Part shown: positions 47,374 to 59,038 of the stretch, piece by piece
How positions within the stretch are numbered: position 1 is the first letter of the stretch
How the letters are laid out: each line of letters opens with the position of its first letter
Assembly (NCBI GenBank): GCA_019671135.1
Contig: JAHRHY010000015.1
Span: 496,001 to 560,000 of the forward strand
Reading direction: 5' to 3'
Source: Linnemannia hyalina
Taxonomy: Eukaryota; Mortierellomycota; Mortierellomycetes; Mortierellales; Mortierellaceae
DNA length: 64,000 nt
Position numbers and translations under genes: made by a program
The notes under the pieces: model-generated
What the model was told of the DNA's origin: nothing
The model's database searches: none
What the model saw: only the letters and a program-made list of their open reading frames with translations

Positions 47374-49681
47374 GCTTGTAATGTATGTATGTATGGTGAT
47401 GCAGTTGGGTGTGTGACAGATTTTTGAAGTAAAGAGAAATGAGAAATGCCGAGGACAAAGAAAAATATGTGTGGCCCCTTTATGTTTGGGCTGGATGAAG
47501 CTAGTGTGAAGGAGACCCTGTAAAAAGAGAAGAAAAAAGAAGTCAATAAAAGCACGCCGGTGAGTTTGATGGAAACACGGTTGTACCGATGAAGACAAAT
47601 GGTCCGAGGGGAGAGACAAGGCGTCGACGGGAGTGAGGGATTAGACCAGGTCCATTGGGCGTCCGTCTTAGATGCAATGTTTGCATCATTGGTCTTTTGT
47701 TTTTGCGCAGAAGGTCGGTGGATGTTGCGGTCTTCCTTGGTGCCATTTTTCATGCGACGGCCTGAGGTATGTTTTCGGAGATGATGACAACGGAAGGAGA
47801 GGAGAATAGACTTGATGAATGGCGGTTGTGTTTTACCTTGGTACACAATATTGCACATGTGTAATAATAATGAACAGAGAAATGGAGAAGAGGATGAGAA
47901 GAGGAAAACAAAAACAAAAAAAGAAATGAGGTCGAATGTCTATTACAATATCAAAAAACAAAAAAAAACAAAGTGAGCAGGCTACAGGAGTAAGTTTACT
48001 CATCTCAAGTTACCGTAAGTCATCCGAAATAACTTAAGCTTTCGACCGTTGAAATCCATAACTAATTTGAGTTACTTTGTTGAATGAAGAGGAATAAGAA
48101 TACTACCACGCATAGATACAATACATTTTTATTTCTCAATTGCAGCGTTTCTTTAATTCAGTTTCTTAAAGAGCAGACCGTAAAACAAAGGATCGTCTTC
48201 TATGTTTCCTTACTTACAGACTTGCGAAGAAAGACGCTCTCTCATGCACCCAATTACGACAAAGCGGTCATCTTTCCAAAAAGGGAGCCACGAGGTGCAA
48301 AGAGGATCGGGATGGAAGAAACGGTTTTATGCAAGAAAACGATGCATCCTCAAAGCAACCGTTCCTCGGCTCACTTGCACATGTTCTGTTATGATTCTAT
48401 TCCTTTATCTTTCGTTGCTAAAAACCACCAATGCTGTGAATGAATTCATCCTTCTTTGTATTTTTTCGAGGGATCCAGACTTTTATCTTTCATCATTTCT
48501 GTTGTTTTGTCGGTTCATTTAATACCCATGGACCTAACCCGATCTATGGTCAGAACGATGCCTTTTGTTTTGGTATGCGGACAAGGATACGTGCGCCCAA
48601 CCAAAGAACAACCTATAGCGCTCATTCATTATCCATCCGTTCATTCATTCGCTCAGTCACTCGACTCAATTGTTCATTCCTCGCCTGTCAGTCAAGATTT
48701 CTTGCGGGCGATCGATGTTCGGTTGAAAGGAAAGTTGAGGCATTTGCACACCCACTCCTCTCGGTCGGAGGTTAAACAGCTGCAGATTTTGATCAATGGG
48801 TTCATCATCGTGCAAGCCCATCCTATCCCGCCATTACTTCGTTTGTTCATTCGTTCAGAACCGAAAGATGCGACAAGCACTTGCGTGTAAGAATGAAATG
48901 TCAGAGCGCATGATGAATGTCGTCTACCTCAAACTAAAAATGGACTCGGGAAACAACCAACCCAGTTCTCGAGCAGATTCAAGCTGGTCATTTAACAGCT
49001 GAGAGCTAAGTGCAAAATGAACCTTGACCTGAGATGTGCGTGTGATAACTTCTATGAGAATGACCAAACAGCATCAACCAAACCAAAACAAAAACAAATA
49101 AAAAGGGGGACTCGATTCGCTCTCCCTCTTGACGACCACAAAAAACACAAACCATAACGAAAGTCAAGAAAGGACCTTTCAAATTTCCGTGCCACCATCC
49201 CACCACCACAACCACCGCAAGGTCCTCTCCTCCAACCGCGCTGCTCTCCGACTTTGCATCCGTCCATCTGTCGCTCAATTTTCCTCTCCTTCGCTGCTTC
49301 ACACCAAGACCTTTCCTTTGACACTCGTTCCTCCTTCAATTGATTGACCCAACGCCCATCTGCTTTCTTCTCTTGGTCTACTTGTGCTCACCACAATTCC
49401 ATTTTACTTCATTCAAATCAAAAGGTATAAGTAAGCATGGAAACACAAATGAGCTGTTGTTACTTGAAAATATCGGCTATTCGTTTTTTTTTTGACCATT
49501 CAAAACAATTTACTTACACCTCATTCTCTTTCATTTTCATTCTCTGACGTTTAGTTTCATTGCATTCTCTCCCTCACTCTCTCTCTCCCATTTTGTTATA
49601 ACCTTCTCAACCCCGTCAACCCAAATCACACCCACAACAAACAACGACTCTTACAACTCTTACACCACTCCACCTACTACC
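47374..49681. promoter_or_regulatory. Divergent intergenic region, P450 / acyl-CoA reductase
   Basis: A 2.3-kb head-to-head spacer. Purine-rich stretches at 47840-47960 may be the P450 leader. Degenerate TTCA repeats lie at about 48625-48690. A TATA-like GGTATAAGT occurs near 49424 and a CT-rich leader at 49555-49600 before the ATG at 49682. Overlapping frames at 48084-48890 are not supported as genes. Confidence 0.45.
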
Positions 49682-51719
49682 ATGTCGCCACAACAGTACA
49701 AGTTCGGACCTGCCAAGGCCAAGGAGTTCTACACCGAAAACAATGTCATCTTTTTGACAGGTGCCACCGGATTCGTCGGCAAGACCATTCTCGAGAAGCT
49801 TCTCCGCTCGTTCCCTCAGATCACAAAGTAAGTAACTCTCTCGTATTTTAGCATGGCCCATGCGTTATATTTCTCTCCACCCCTTTCTTCGCTTTTTTGC
49901 CGGATACCCCTTTTTCGCCGTTGTTTTCTTGATTCCCTTCACGGTCTTCAGTGTCACAAACGTACCATGCCATGGATACCTCTCATCTCTCAAACACGAG
50001 GGTGAATGACAAACATTCAGTTACCCTCTAAACGATCACATGAGCACTTGAGTCTCACACGCATATTTTACAAACGTACCTTCTTCCACTAGGGTGTACT
50101 TATTAGTCAGGATATCAGGAACTAAAACCCTTCAGGACCGCGTAGAGAACGACGTTTTTTCTAGCAAGATCTTTGACACCCTCCGATCCCAATTCTCGAC
50201 CCCCCAAGAGTTCCATGAGAAGGTTGTCCAAAAGATTGTCCCTGTCAAGGGGGATATTACGGTCGACCTGTTGGGGCTTTCGGAGGCTGATCAGCGCATG
50301 ATTCATGAAGATACGAGGGTGGTGATTAATAGTGCTGCCTCTGTCAGTTTTGATGACCCCCTGAACAATGCCCTTGAGGTGAGTCTTCTTTTGCCGTATC
50401 ACACTGTTCACACTGTTGGTGAGCTTTTAGGAGAAAGATTCAGGAACAGAAATGAAGAGGGGCTAGGTGATTGGTCAGTGATATTAACCAGAGACAAACA
50501 AACTTCATTTGCCACCAACTCTACAGATGAACACTAGAGGCCCCTTCCGCACATTTGAGATCGCAAAGGGAATCAAGAACCTCGCTGCATTCGTTCACAT
50601 CTCCACCTGCTACGTCAACGCCCCCATGTTCGACGCCCACATCGACGAAATCGTCTACCCCCACCCCCTGGGCGAACCCGAGGCCATCTACGAGGCCATG
50701 ACCAAGATGTCCTATGAGGAGATTCGAAACTATGAACGCTCCGTCGTCCTCAAGACCTACCCTAATACTTATACTTTTTCCAAGTCTTTGACGGAACATT
50801 TGATCCAGAAACAGTACAAGACCATGGGTTTGCCTATTGTTATTGTGCGCCCTTCGATTGTTACTGCGGCCAAGGCCGAACCAGTGCCCGGGTGGGTTGA
50901 AGGTGTTGCGGCTGCAAACAAGGCGGTTGTTTCCTGTGCGCTCGGACAAGTTCAAGAGTGGATCGGTGATGGGGTAAGGTTTACCAGTCACTCCCTTGTT
51001 TTTCGCCTATTTTTCTCTTCTGCATATGACGACAAGTGTGAACGACAAAAAAACCTAATTGCTGCTCTCCTTTTTTTTTCTTCCCTTCATAGTCCAAGAA
51101 AACAGATCTGATCCCAGTAGATATCGTCGCAAAAGTAATCCTCCTCGCTGCAACAACCGCATCCAGCTCCCAACCCCGCCCAAACATCTATCACGTCGGA
51201 ACCAGCAGCATCAACCCCATCACCTGGGGTCATTTCGGAACCTGCCTGACCGATTATTGGCTGGCCGTCGACCGACCCCGCCGTCGCGTCTCGGACGACA
51301 TCCGTTTCGAAATGTACGACTTGCCCGTTTTCAAGAAGCGATTCGATCAACGATTCGGGGAACAGATCAAGACGTTGGCTCAACACAAGGACGGCAAGAA
51401 GCTCAAGATTCGGATCTCGAAGGCGATGGCGGTTCCGATGACGTTCAAGACGTTTGCGACGAGTCAATGGTTCTTTGATGTTAGCAACACGTTGGCGTTG
51501 GATGATGCCGCACCCGTGGAATTGAAGAGTGGGTTGAGGAGTGGGATGGATTGGGACCGGTATATGGAGGATTATAATGCTGGTGTCCATGCGTTTATTT
51601 TGAAGGAGAAAGTTGTCCGACCCGTTGGTGGGGCCAGTTACTCGATCCAGCCCCTCAAGAGGAAGGAGCTTCCCGCTGCAGCAACGCCCGAGAAGCCCGA
51701 TATCGCCGCCAGACTCTAG
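49682..51719 (+). CDS. Fatty acyl-CoA reductase (alcohol-forming, FAR family)
   Basis: Reduces fatty acyl-CoA to primary alcohol with NADPH, supplying wax or ether-lipid alcohols. Four exons (49682-49827, 50093-50378, 50527-50973, 51093-51719) are frame-consistent to 501 aa, the usual FAR size. The Rossmann motif FLTGATGFVGK (24-34) is typical of the NAD-binding-4 domain, then KVYLLVR, KIVPVKGDI and VVINSAASVSFDD. The catalytic pair is YTFSK (Tyr226, Lys230). The C-terminal FAR_C (sterile) domain follows SSINPITWGHFG and includes DWDRYMEDYNAGVHAFILKE. No strong C-terminal membrane anchor is visible. The first intron is 265 nt, longer than its neighbours. It belongs to the 32.7-51.7 kb block of lipid-type genes. 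Confidence 0.92.
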
Positions 51720-51881
51720 ATCCCATCATCTACCTAGTACCATATTCTCTTCCCCCATAGACTTAATTAAAACATGTATCATCTCGAACCTGTTGTGGAA
51801 AAGTGTTATGCAAGAATAATGATAGGAAAAAAATCTAATAGATGATTTATGGTAAAGTTGAGTGATTGCAGTTACAAAACA

Positions 51882-54800
51882 CTAAGTGGACTTGGTAAGG
51901 AAGGATGCATGGCAGGACTCGCAATCGCCCGCCTCATCGACACAGGTGCGTCCCAGACGATCCTTGATGGTCACATCAATCTCAGGGAACTTGCTGAGGA
52001 GGTAATCCAGCACCGCATGACGGTGCTCCGCCGCTGCAATGTGCATCACCGTACGTTGGTCAAAAAGGGGTCGGTTCAGGTCATAACCCGCCTCAGCAAT
52101 CATCGACACACGAGGCAGGTCGCCCTCAGTGGCAGCAATCATCAGCTTCCATCCCAAGTCCGAGACCTCCGAGTCGTTAAAGTGGGCACCAGTCTCACGA
52201 AGGACCCTAACAACCTCCAAATTGTTGCTCCTGGTCACGGCATCGTAGAGAGGGGTGTGGTTCAACCGATCACGGACATGGATCGACGCTCCATGGCTCA
52301 GCAAGAAGCAAACAACGTCCAAGTGACCAGCACTGCAGGCAATATGAAGGGGTGAACGACCCTCCCAGTCTCCGCTGTTCATACCGATACCATCGCCCCC
52401 CATAACAGCCGTTCCACCTAAGAAGCTGGGCGACGAAGATCGGGTGTTGTCAGTGCTGGCTGGTCCGAGGTTCTGTGATATCTTGTTGGGACCGTGTCCA
52501 TCGGCAATAACCTCCCACAGCTTCTTCAGACCCTCAAGATCACCACTTCCAGCAGCACCACAGATCAGCAACGGGTACAGACTTCTCTCGATCCAGCGCT
52601 GGTCCTCATGAGACAGAGATCCTACTCCCAGCTGCGAGTCGGCACCAGGGGGCAAGGTTAGATCCTCAACCCCAGATCCAGCATCCGATGATGTGTCAGA
52701 CTCGTTGCTGGCAAGATGGAACGTCTTTTTCTTAAATTGCTGAGCAACCTGCTCAATCTGCTTCTCCACCAATTGACCTTCAGTGGGCACCCTGCCTGGA
52801 AGGGATTGTCCGTTCTGCGTCAGCAATCCATTGGAGGCTGCTCTGAAGAGGAGCTGGAGCAACGAGTGGGTGCGGTTGATGTAACTGAACCGGGTGCGAG
52901 GCTGGATGACTGTCAATTCACCGCGCATGTTCTTGGTCATCATCTCACGAACCTTGGCAATGGGCAGGTTGTGTCCCAAGAGGTAGGAGAGCTTTGTGAG
53001 TGCACACTCGGGTGTCATATCGTTTCCGGGAATGACACCAGCGTTGTAGAGGACTTTGCCCGTCTGGTATGCATCTGTCACCAATCCACGCTTGCCTAAT
53101 TTAACGACCAAAAAAAAAGGGGGGGGGGGGGGGGGGGGTTAGAATGAGAACCAAGACACAACTGCAGCGAGCGTAGGACAAACGGTAGCAAAGAAACTAG
53201 AGAAACGTACATTGAGTGCAGTTGACGATGACGACACCACGGTCGCAGGCTTCTTTCAGGGCAGCAATCAGGTCAGCGCGAGTCGAAGGTGCATTACCAG
53301 CGCCATAGGTCTCCAAGACAACACCCTGGATGGGAGGTGCTAGCAAGGTTCTGATGGTCGTATCGGTGATGCCAGGGAAGAGGCGCAGACTGGCGACATT
53401 GGAGTTCATCGACTTGTGAGCACGGAAGCGAGAGAGGGACGTTGGACGAATAACCTCGGACCAATTCACATCTAGTATTCAGCAAGAGAGTAGAGTACGT
53501 CAAAATGAATATATGTATATATCAAAGCCCTTGCCCCCCAACAAAAGGATAAACATAAAGAAAAAAGAAAAGAAAAAAGGCAAAGCTGGGGAAGTGCGAT
53601 CATGATCTCGTACCGATATTGATGCCGACCTTGACGAGGGGTGGCAAGTTAGGACTGTCGAAGGCGTTAAAGTCGATGGCGTCGAGTTTTGAGGAGCGGT
53701 TACCCCTGAAGAGCTTGTTGCTGAAGTAGAGGGAGACTTCAGGGATGACAAAATGGCCTGCGATGGTGAGTGCGCCGAGGAGGTTATCAATGGCATCGTT
53801 TCTGATCTCGGTGATGGGTACCTGAGAACCGGTGATAATGACAGTCTTTCTATAAACGGAGAAATCAACGCACGGGGTTGAGTGTGCCGGGGCAGGAAGA
53901 AGAAGAGGGGAAAGGATGCTCTTGTTAGTAAAGTTCAAAATGGAAGAAGAGCAACAGCTGCAGGATGTAGCGGACAATTGAGTCCAGGTGTTCCCCAAAG
54001 AGCTGCTTGATGTTGTTTGTTCTCTTGTTGGATGCCGTGTGAAAAAAAAAAAGTGAGAATTAAGGTGCGGAGGGTGAACGAAAATTTTCCACGCTCCGCT
54101 CCGCCCAAATATTGTGTCCATGTTGACGGTCATAGACATTAAGATAGTCGTAAAAAGAAAAACAAGTTAATCAGCCAGTCATATATACAACACCACTCAA
54201 TCCCTTACCCTGAACTTTTATGTACTCCTCCACTCGCCGCTCACGCCACCCCCACATCTAATGGTGCTCATCTGACTCATTTGACTTACCCAAGGTCCTC
54301 AAGCATAAAGCTCAGTGCGCTCGCAGTGTACGCCATCGTGTCGGTGCCGTGCAAAACGATGAAAGAATCATATAGTTGGTAATTGGCTTCAATGTCCGTC
54401 GCAATTCGGACCCAGTCCGTCATGGTCATATTGCACGAATCCAACAAAGGATCGTATTCCAAAATCGAGTATCGGATGCGCTTGCCATAAAGCGAGGGTG
54501 GTGTAATCAAGGATGGGATCTTGCCCTGACTGTTGGGCAGGTGCGAGAAGCATGGGATACGGATCTTGTTCACTGGGGTATTGGGAGGGAGGGTAGCGCC
54601 AGACGCGGTTCCATTGAGGGTGGCGTGGTCAGGGGGAATGGTATGTTGGGTGAAGAGTCCATTCATGGCAGAGGTTTGAGGCTTGAACTGGAGGTCTACG
54701 CTAGAATTCGTCCGCGAGAGTCGTCCAAAGACTGTGTTGAGCGAAGGGAGATCGTGGAATCGAGCCTGACCGGACAGAGTCTCAGCGAGGAAGTTTGGCA

Positions 54801-55150
54801 CAGGAACATAGCCGAACTGCTTTGTGTTGCTCATTCCGATGGTGCCTCCGGTATAGATCACCAGCACCCTGGAGACCTCTAAAACACGTCGACACGAGGG
54901 CGAGTATCAAGGAAAGTACGAAAGGGAGTTGATTAGGGAGTTGGATTACAGGGAGAGAGGAAGGGGTGCACTGTGCAGATCGGATTATTTTTGTGCGGTA
55001 TGGCCTCTGGGTTTCATAAAGACTAAAAAGAGGTGGCGGCGTACCACAGGGGAGCATCTCGTCGATGTACTGCGACAGCTGGTAGTCGACGGCGGCATTC
55101 TCGAAGGCGATAGTGTCGAGGCTGTCTGATCGGTTTGCGGATGACTGCAT
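51882..55150 (-). CDS. Type I L-asparaginase with C-terminal ankyrin repeats (ASPG-like)
   Basis: Hydrolyses L-asparagine to aspartate and ammonia. Five exons (55150-55045, 54878-54290, 53849-53614, 53471-53211, 53095-51882) join in frame to 801 aa, with the same layout as animal ASPG. Catalytic motifs: YTGGTIGM (Thr45 and Thr48 region) and [20 protein letters not shown] (Thr214, Asp215). Later blocks are [24 protein letters not shown] and VNCTQCKRGLV, then [23 protein letters not shown]. From about residue 640, ankyrin repeats follow, beginning [17 protein letters not shown] and including [22 protein letters not shown] 110-residue insertion after the first motif (about 75-165, Pro/Thr-rich) is unusual. 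No signal peptide, so cytosolic. Exon 1 is short and joins only through the splice at 55045/54878. An intron contains a G20 run. Confidence 0.92.
53110..53138. repeat. A9-G20 homopolymer tract in an asparaginase intron
   Basis: Nine A followed by twenty G on the plus strand, within the intron 53210-53096. In the transcript this reads C20 T9 close to the 3' splice site at 53096, so the length could affect acceptor strength. The exact count is uncertain in most sequencing chemistries. Confidence 0.9.
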
Positions 55151-55708
55151 GAGTGAAAAGGGGAGGAGAATGGAGAGGGAGTGAGTTGCTGAATGAGAAA
55201 AAGAAAAGAGGAAGCGGCAAAAGAATGATGCAAAAAAAAAAAAAAAAAAAAGAGCTTCCAAATAAAAGGGACGTGGACAGACCCGCGGGAGAATGTCCAC
55301 GTGACCCAAACCCTTCTTTCAAAAAATCGTGCCGAGCCTATTGGTCCGTCAACGCACAGTTGTGCTCTGTGTCTGTTGTTTTTCGTTGTTGTATTCGTCA
55401 ATCTTCTTTTTCTGCAATCGCCCCTTCACTCTCCTCACTCTCCTCACTCTCCTCTCCTTTTCCTTTCCTTCCCTCACCTTCCTCCTCCTTCCTTCCTTCC
55501 TCCTCCTCCTCCTCCATCCTCTCGTCATCCTATCCATCGTGCAAGGCTGGATCCCGCCTGAGAACAGCAACACATTATGCCTCCAGTAAATACAACTACA
55601 TCGCTCTCGAGCTGCTATCACAACTCAACAACAGCTGTCTCATCATCCTAATGCCATCATCTCGTCAACCTGCGTCATCCTTGATCAAACGAATAGCCCC
55701 ACCAGCCA
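55151..55708. promoter_or_regulatory. Divergent intergenic region, asparaginase / GT31-GT32 gene
   Basis: A 558-bp head-to-head spacer. It has a purine-rich block with an A20 run (55232-55251), which is the CT-rich leader of the asparaginase gene, and a CT-rich block at 55410-55530 leading the glycosyltransferase gene. A 24-codon upstream frame (55577-55651) precedes the presumed start at 55709. Confidence 0.5.
55232..55251. repeat. 20-nt poly(A) tract
   Basis: A20 on the plus strand (T20 in the asparaginase sense direction), within its leader. Confidence 0.9.
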
Positions 55709-58700
55709 ATGTACTTTGTGCAGGATGTCCCCGTCCGGTACAAGCACTTGAGCAACACCCTGCGGGTCCTCTGCCTCTTCCCCGCCGTCTGGGGTGTATA
55801 CAACCACCTGGCCGAGGCCAACAGCATCGATAACCGCCAAGCCCGAGCCCTCGACCATACGAAAAGCTCCGCTCTCGACAACTATGTGGGCATCCTCTGG
55901 GTGAGTAATTGGACCCAGTCGGGGACTCGTGAAAAAACGCGCCACGCATCATATACTTTGGCGTGTGTACATTGAACATATCGCACTAACAAACTACTAC
56001 AACTTATTATCGTGCGCGACTCTTATCTTAGTGTCTTCTGGCTGGACTCTGGACCTACTGGCTCACCAACAGTCTGATCCGTCGATGGTTCATCCACTAC
56101 GAGCCATGGCCTGCGATGATTCGACTCCTCACCCTGGGCACAATCTTCTGGTTCTCAGTTATGTACTTTGTGAGCTACTTTGGTGCGAACGAGCCCATAT
56201 GGCCGTGGATGGTTATCTGCGCGATCCTCGCTGTCGCCCAGACAATTCAGATTCTACACTTTCGAGCCCGTGGTCTTTCAGGCTCTGAAAGCAAAAAGCC
56301 AAGACGTGACGGAAAGTCTTTGATCTACAGGACAGTCTTGATCCCAGGAGGCATTATCACATTCATAACCATGGTCATGCTCCTTCACCAAAACAACATG
56401 CGCCCTTCGAGCGCAGAGGCGATTGCGACTGGAGGAGCCACCGGGGTCATGCCCACCAATGATGCCAAGCTCGTCATTCAGGCTGCACAGATCCAGGTTT
56501 TGATCATTATTCTCTCTTCATGGGCACCCAAGGCTCTTCAGCGTCGTCAGGAGATCCGCGACACGACCTTGAGACTTGCGCCACCCAATTCGTCAAAGTT
56601 CGCCTACACCTACAAGTTTGTCCTCGGCGAGGCACCCAGCAACCACGCCAAGAACTCGTTGGGACCCAAGATCAGCCAGGAGATACAAAAGTACGACGAC
56701 TTGTTGCTCTTGCCCGTATCGGACGCAGCCAAGGATCAAGACTACAAATCTTTCAAGGCGTTGGAGTGGAGCAACAAGTTCAAGTTCGACTTCCTGTGCA
56801 AGACCGAGGATGATGTCTTTGTTCGATGGGACACTGTTGCCCAGGATCTCATTGAGCTCGGACCCTCGCAGCACTTCTGGCGTGGCTTTGCATTCTGGTA
56901 TGTTTCAGGTTTCTGTGATTGAAACTGAGGTTGGGAGTGTATCGACCCAAACTAACCATATTTGAGTATATTATTTTGCTCCATCCTCAACTAGGGCCAT
57001 GGAACCAATTGGAAGCGACGATGCAAAGATCGAAAACAGAGACGCTCGTCGAGGACTCGATCCGCCCTTTGTCTCTAGTACCCTCTATACCCTCTCGAGA
57101 GACGTTGTCACTTTCTTGACATACCCCGGTCCCCGTGTCTTCACCAAGAACGAGGCCCAAAACGTCGGCAACTGGCTCTACTCCTTCGACCTCAAGCCCA
57201 TCCACGACAGGCGCATCCAACAATGGGACGTTTGCGAAAACGACATGATTGCAAAACGCTTCAGCGACTCCTTCAAGCCCCTCGAATCCATGGAAGACAT
57301 GTACAAGAACGTGCAGGAGGGCCGACCCCTTTGCACGGGTTTCCGTCAGGAACGCTGTGCGCCGTGCTATTCCTGTAGCAACCGACTGGGACACTGGAGA
57401 GATCGCGGTCTGAGCTGCGACAGCTCCCAAGGTATCTCGTTGATCCGCAGCGACTCCAGCGACCTCGGCTCAACCGTCAACCTTAGGGATCCTATGCCAG
57501 GATTGGCTGCCAAGCCAAAGTGGATCATCCCAGGAATTTTGAGCGACACAAGCAGCATCTACTCTGACACGGATGAGTGGGTTCGACTTCACTGGGCTAT
57601 TTGGACGACCGACCCTGCCAAGACCTGGAAACAACGCCACTACCAGGCTATCGAAACCGTCTTTGTCCACAACCCCAACGCTGTCCTTATCATTCTCTCC
57701 AACACCCTCCCAAGCAACTTCTTCTCAGCCTATACCCGACAAGGCTACCAAATTCACATCATGGCCGTCTCCAAGGAACTTTTGTTGCACCGAAAGTGGT
57801 TCTTCAGCGCGGAAACAGAGGATTGGATTCGCCGGTGGGAGGAGTGGTCCAAGAAGAGCCCCTATTTCCCTATCCATTTGGCCGATTATATTCGTCTCGT
57901 GGCGATCTATAAGTATGGAGGTCTCTACATGGACATGGATGCCCTCTGGGTTCGTGCCCCCGGCGACAGCACAACAGAGTTCATCGGATCTGACATTTCG
58001 GATACCGAGAGTGATCACGCATGGAGTCTGGACGCCAACAACACCTATCTAGCGAACGGAGTGATGCGATTCCGACGTGGTCGAACCATGTTTAGGGAGA
58101 TCGCAGAGAACTCCTTCACAGCCGCAAAGTACGACCCCAAGTGCTTCAACTGCGGCGGCCCCAAGGCCTTCACAACATATGTGAAGACTCGCCGATCCCT
58201 GCTCGAGACCAATGGACTCCACATTTTGCCTCGGGAAGCACTCTACCCTTATAACTGGAAGGAGATTGTGCCTGCACTCAGGAAAACCAACAGGGCCGAG
58301 GACGATGTTCTCCGCATCGAGGATCATAGTCTTAGTATCCACCTCTACGGTAAAGTGACCAGCGACTCGGATATCGAGGAGGGCAGTGTCGTCGGAGCAG
58401 TGCTCAAGATCTGGGGTCTGGACCTTTCACCGCCATTCCAGTCCAACCCAGGAAGCCCAAGGCTGCAGGGACCCAAAATCATGTACTATCAGGTCCCCTC
58501 CACTCCTTCCGAGTCCGAGTCCAGGAGCACAGTCCTCGATAAGGTGCCCGGATCATTCAAGGGCATTTACGCGGTGTTTGTTCGCGGAGGACGGTCGGCC
58601 GATGGGTTTATTACGAGAAAGGCGTCGATCCTGATCACTGTCAAGGTGGGAGCCATTGCCATGGATGCACAGGGAGCAGGGACGAAGAGGATCCAGATGG

Positions 58701-58882
58701 ATTTGGGTCAGTCGATTACGATGGCTCAGCTGAACCTGGCGTTGTCGCGGTTACGGTACATCCCTCCAACAAGCGCAGGATGGGACGGCGCAGACGACAT
58801 CAAGATCCAGGTGGAGTTTGGACTTATGATAGAACAGCTGGTTATCCCAGTCATCCGGAGGGCCGCCACAAAACATGCATAA
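55709..58882 (+). CDS. Multipass GT31-GT32 double glycosyltransferase
   Basis: Three exons (55709-55900, 56032-56897, 56995-58882) join in frame to 981 aa. The N-terminus (about 15-205) has five or six hydrophobic segments, for example MIRLLTLGTIFWFSVMYF and TVLIPGGIITFITMVML. A GT31-like (beta-1,3-galactosyltransferase type) domain follows: RRQEIRDTTLR, YTYKFVLGEAP, KYDDLLLLPVSDAAKDQDYK and the metal-binding CKTEDDVFVRWD (EDD about 323-325), then SSTLYTLSRDVVTFL. A Cys-rich linker (CAPCYSCSNR) leads to a GT32-like domain: WIIPGI, HLADYIRLVAIYKYGG and LYMDMDALW, with the DXD motif Asp666/Asp668. The last 140 residues are a beta-rich extension; QLNLALSRLRYIPPTSAGWD resembles CSPG/cadherin-like repeats. 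It probably builds Golgi glycans with two successive transfers. The start choice is uncertain: an upstream 24-codon frame exists. Confidence 0.82.
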
Positions 58883-59038
58883 ATAGCACGCGCGTCAAGC
58901 GCGTTTTTAATTTAGAAAACATAAACACATTTGAAAGTCACAAAGACGGCGCGATTTCTGTGCAGTTTGCACTGCTTTTTTTTTTTTCCTTTCTATTGCT
59001 TCACTCTTGAGCAACCTCCCACTCTAAACAACGTCGAA

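Noticed and set aside
47374..47619. Upstream extension of the P450 frame
   Set aside because: It lacks an ATG at its upstream end and would place about 80 leader-derived residues before the normal membrane anchor.
48456..48890. Overlapping frames of 106-144 codons in the P450/reductase spacer
   Set aside because: They start at non-ATG codons, overlap each other in different frames and look like translated TTCA-type repeats.
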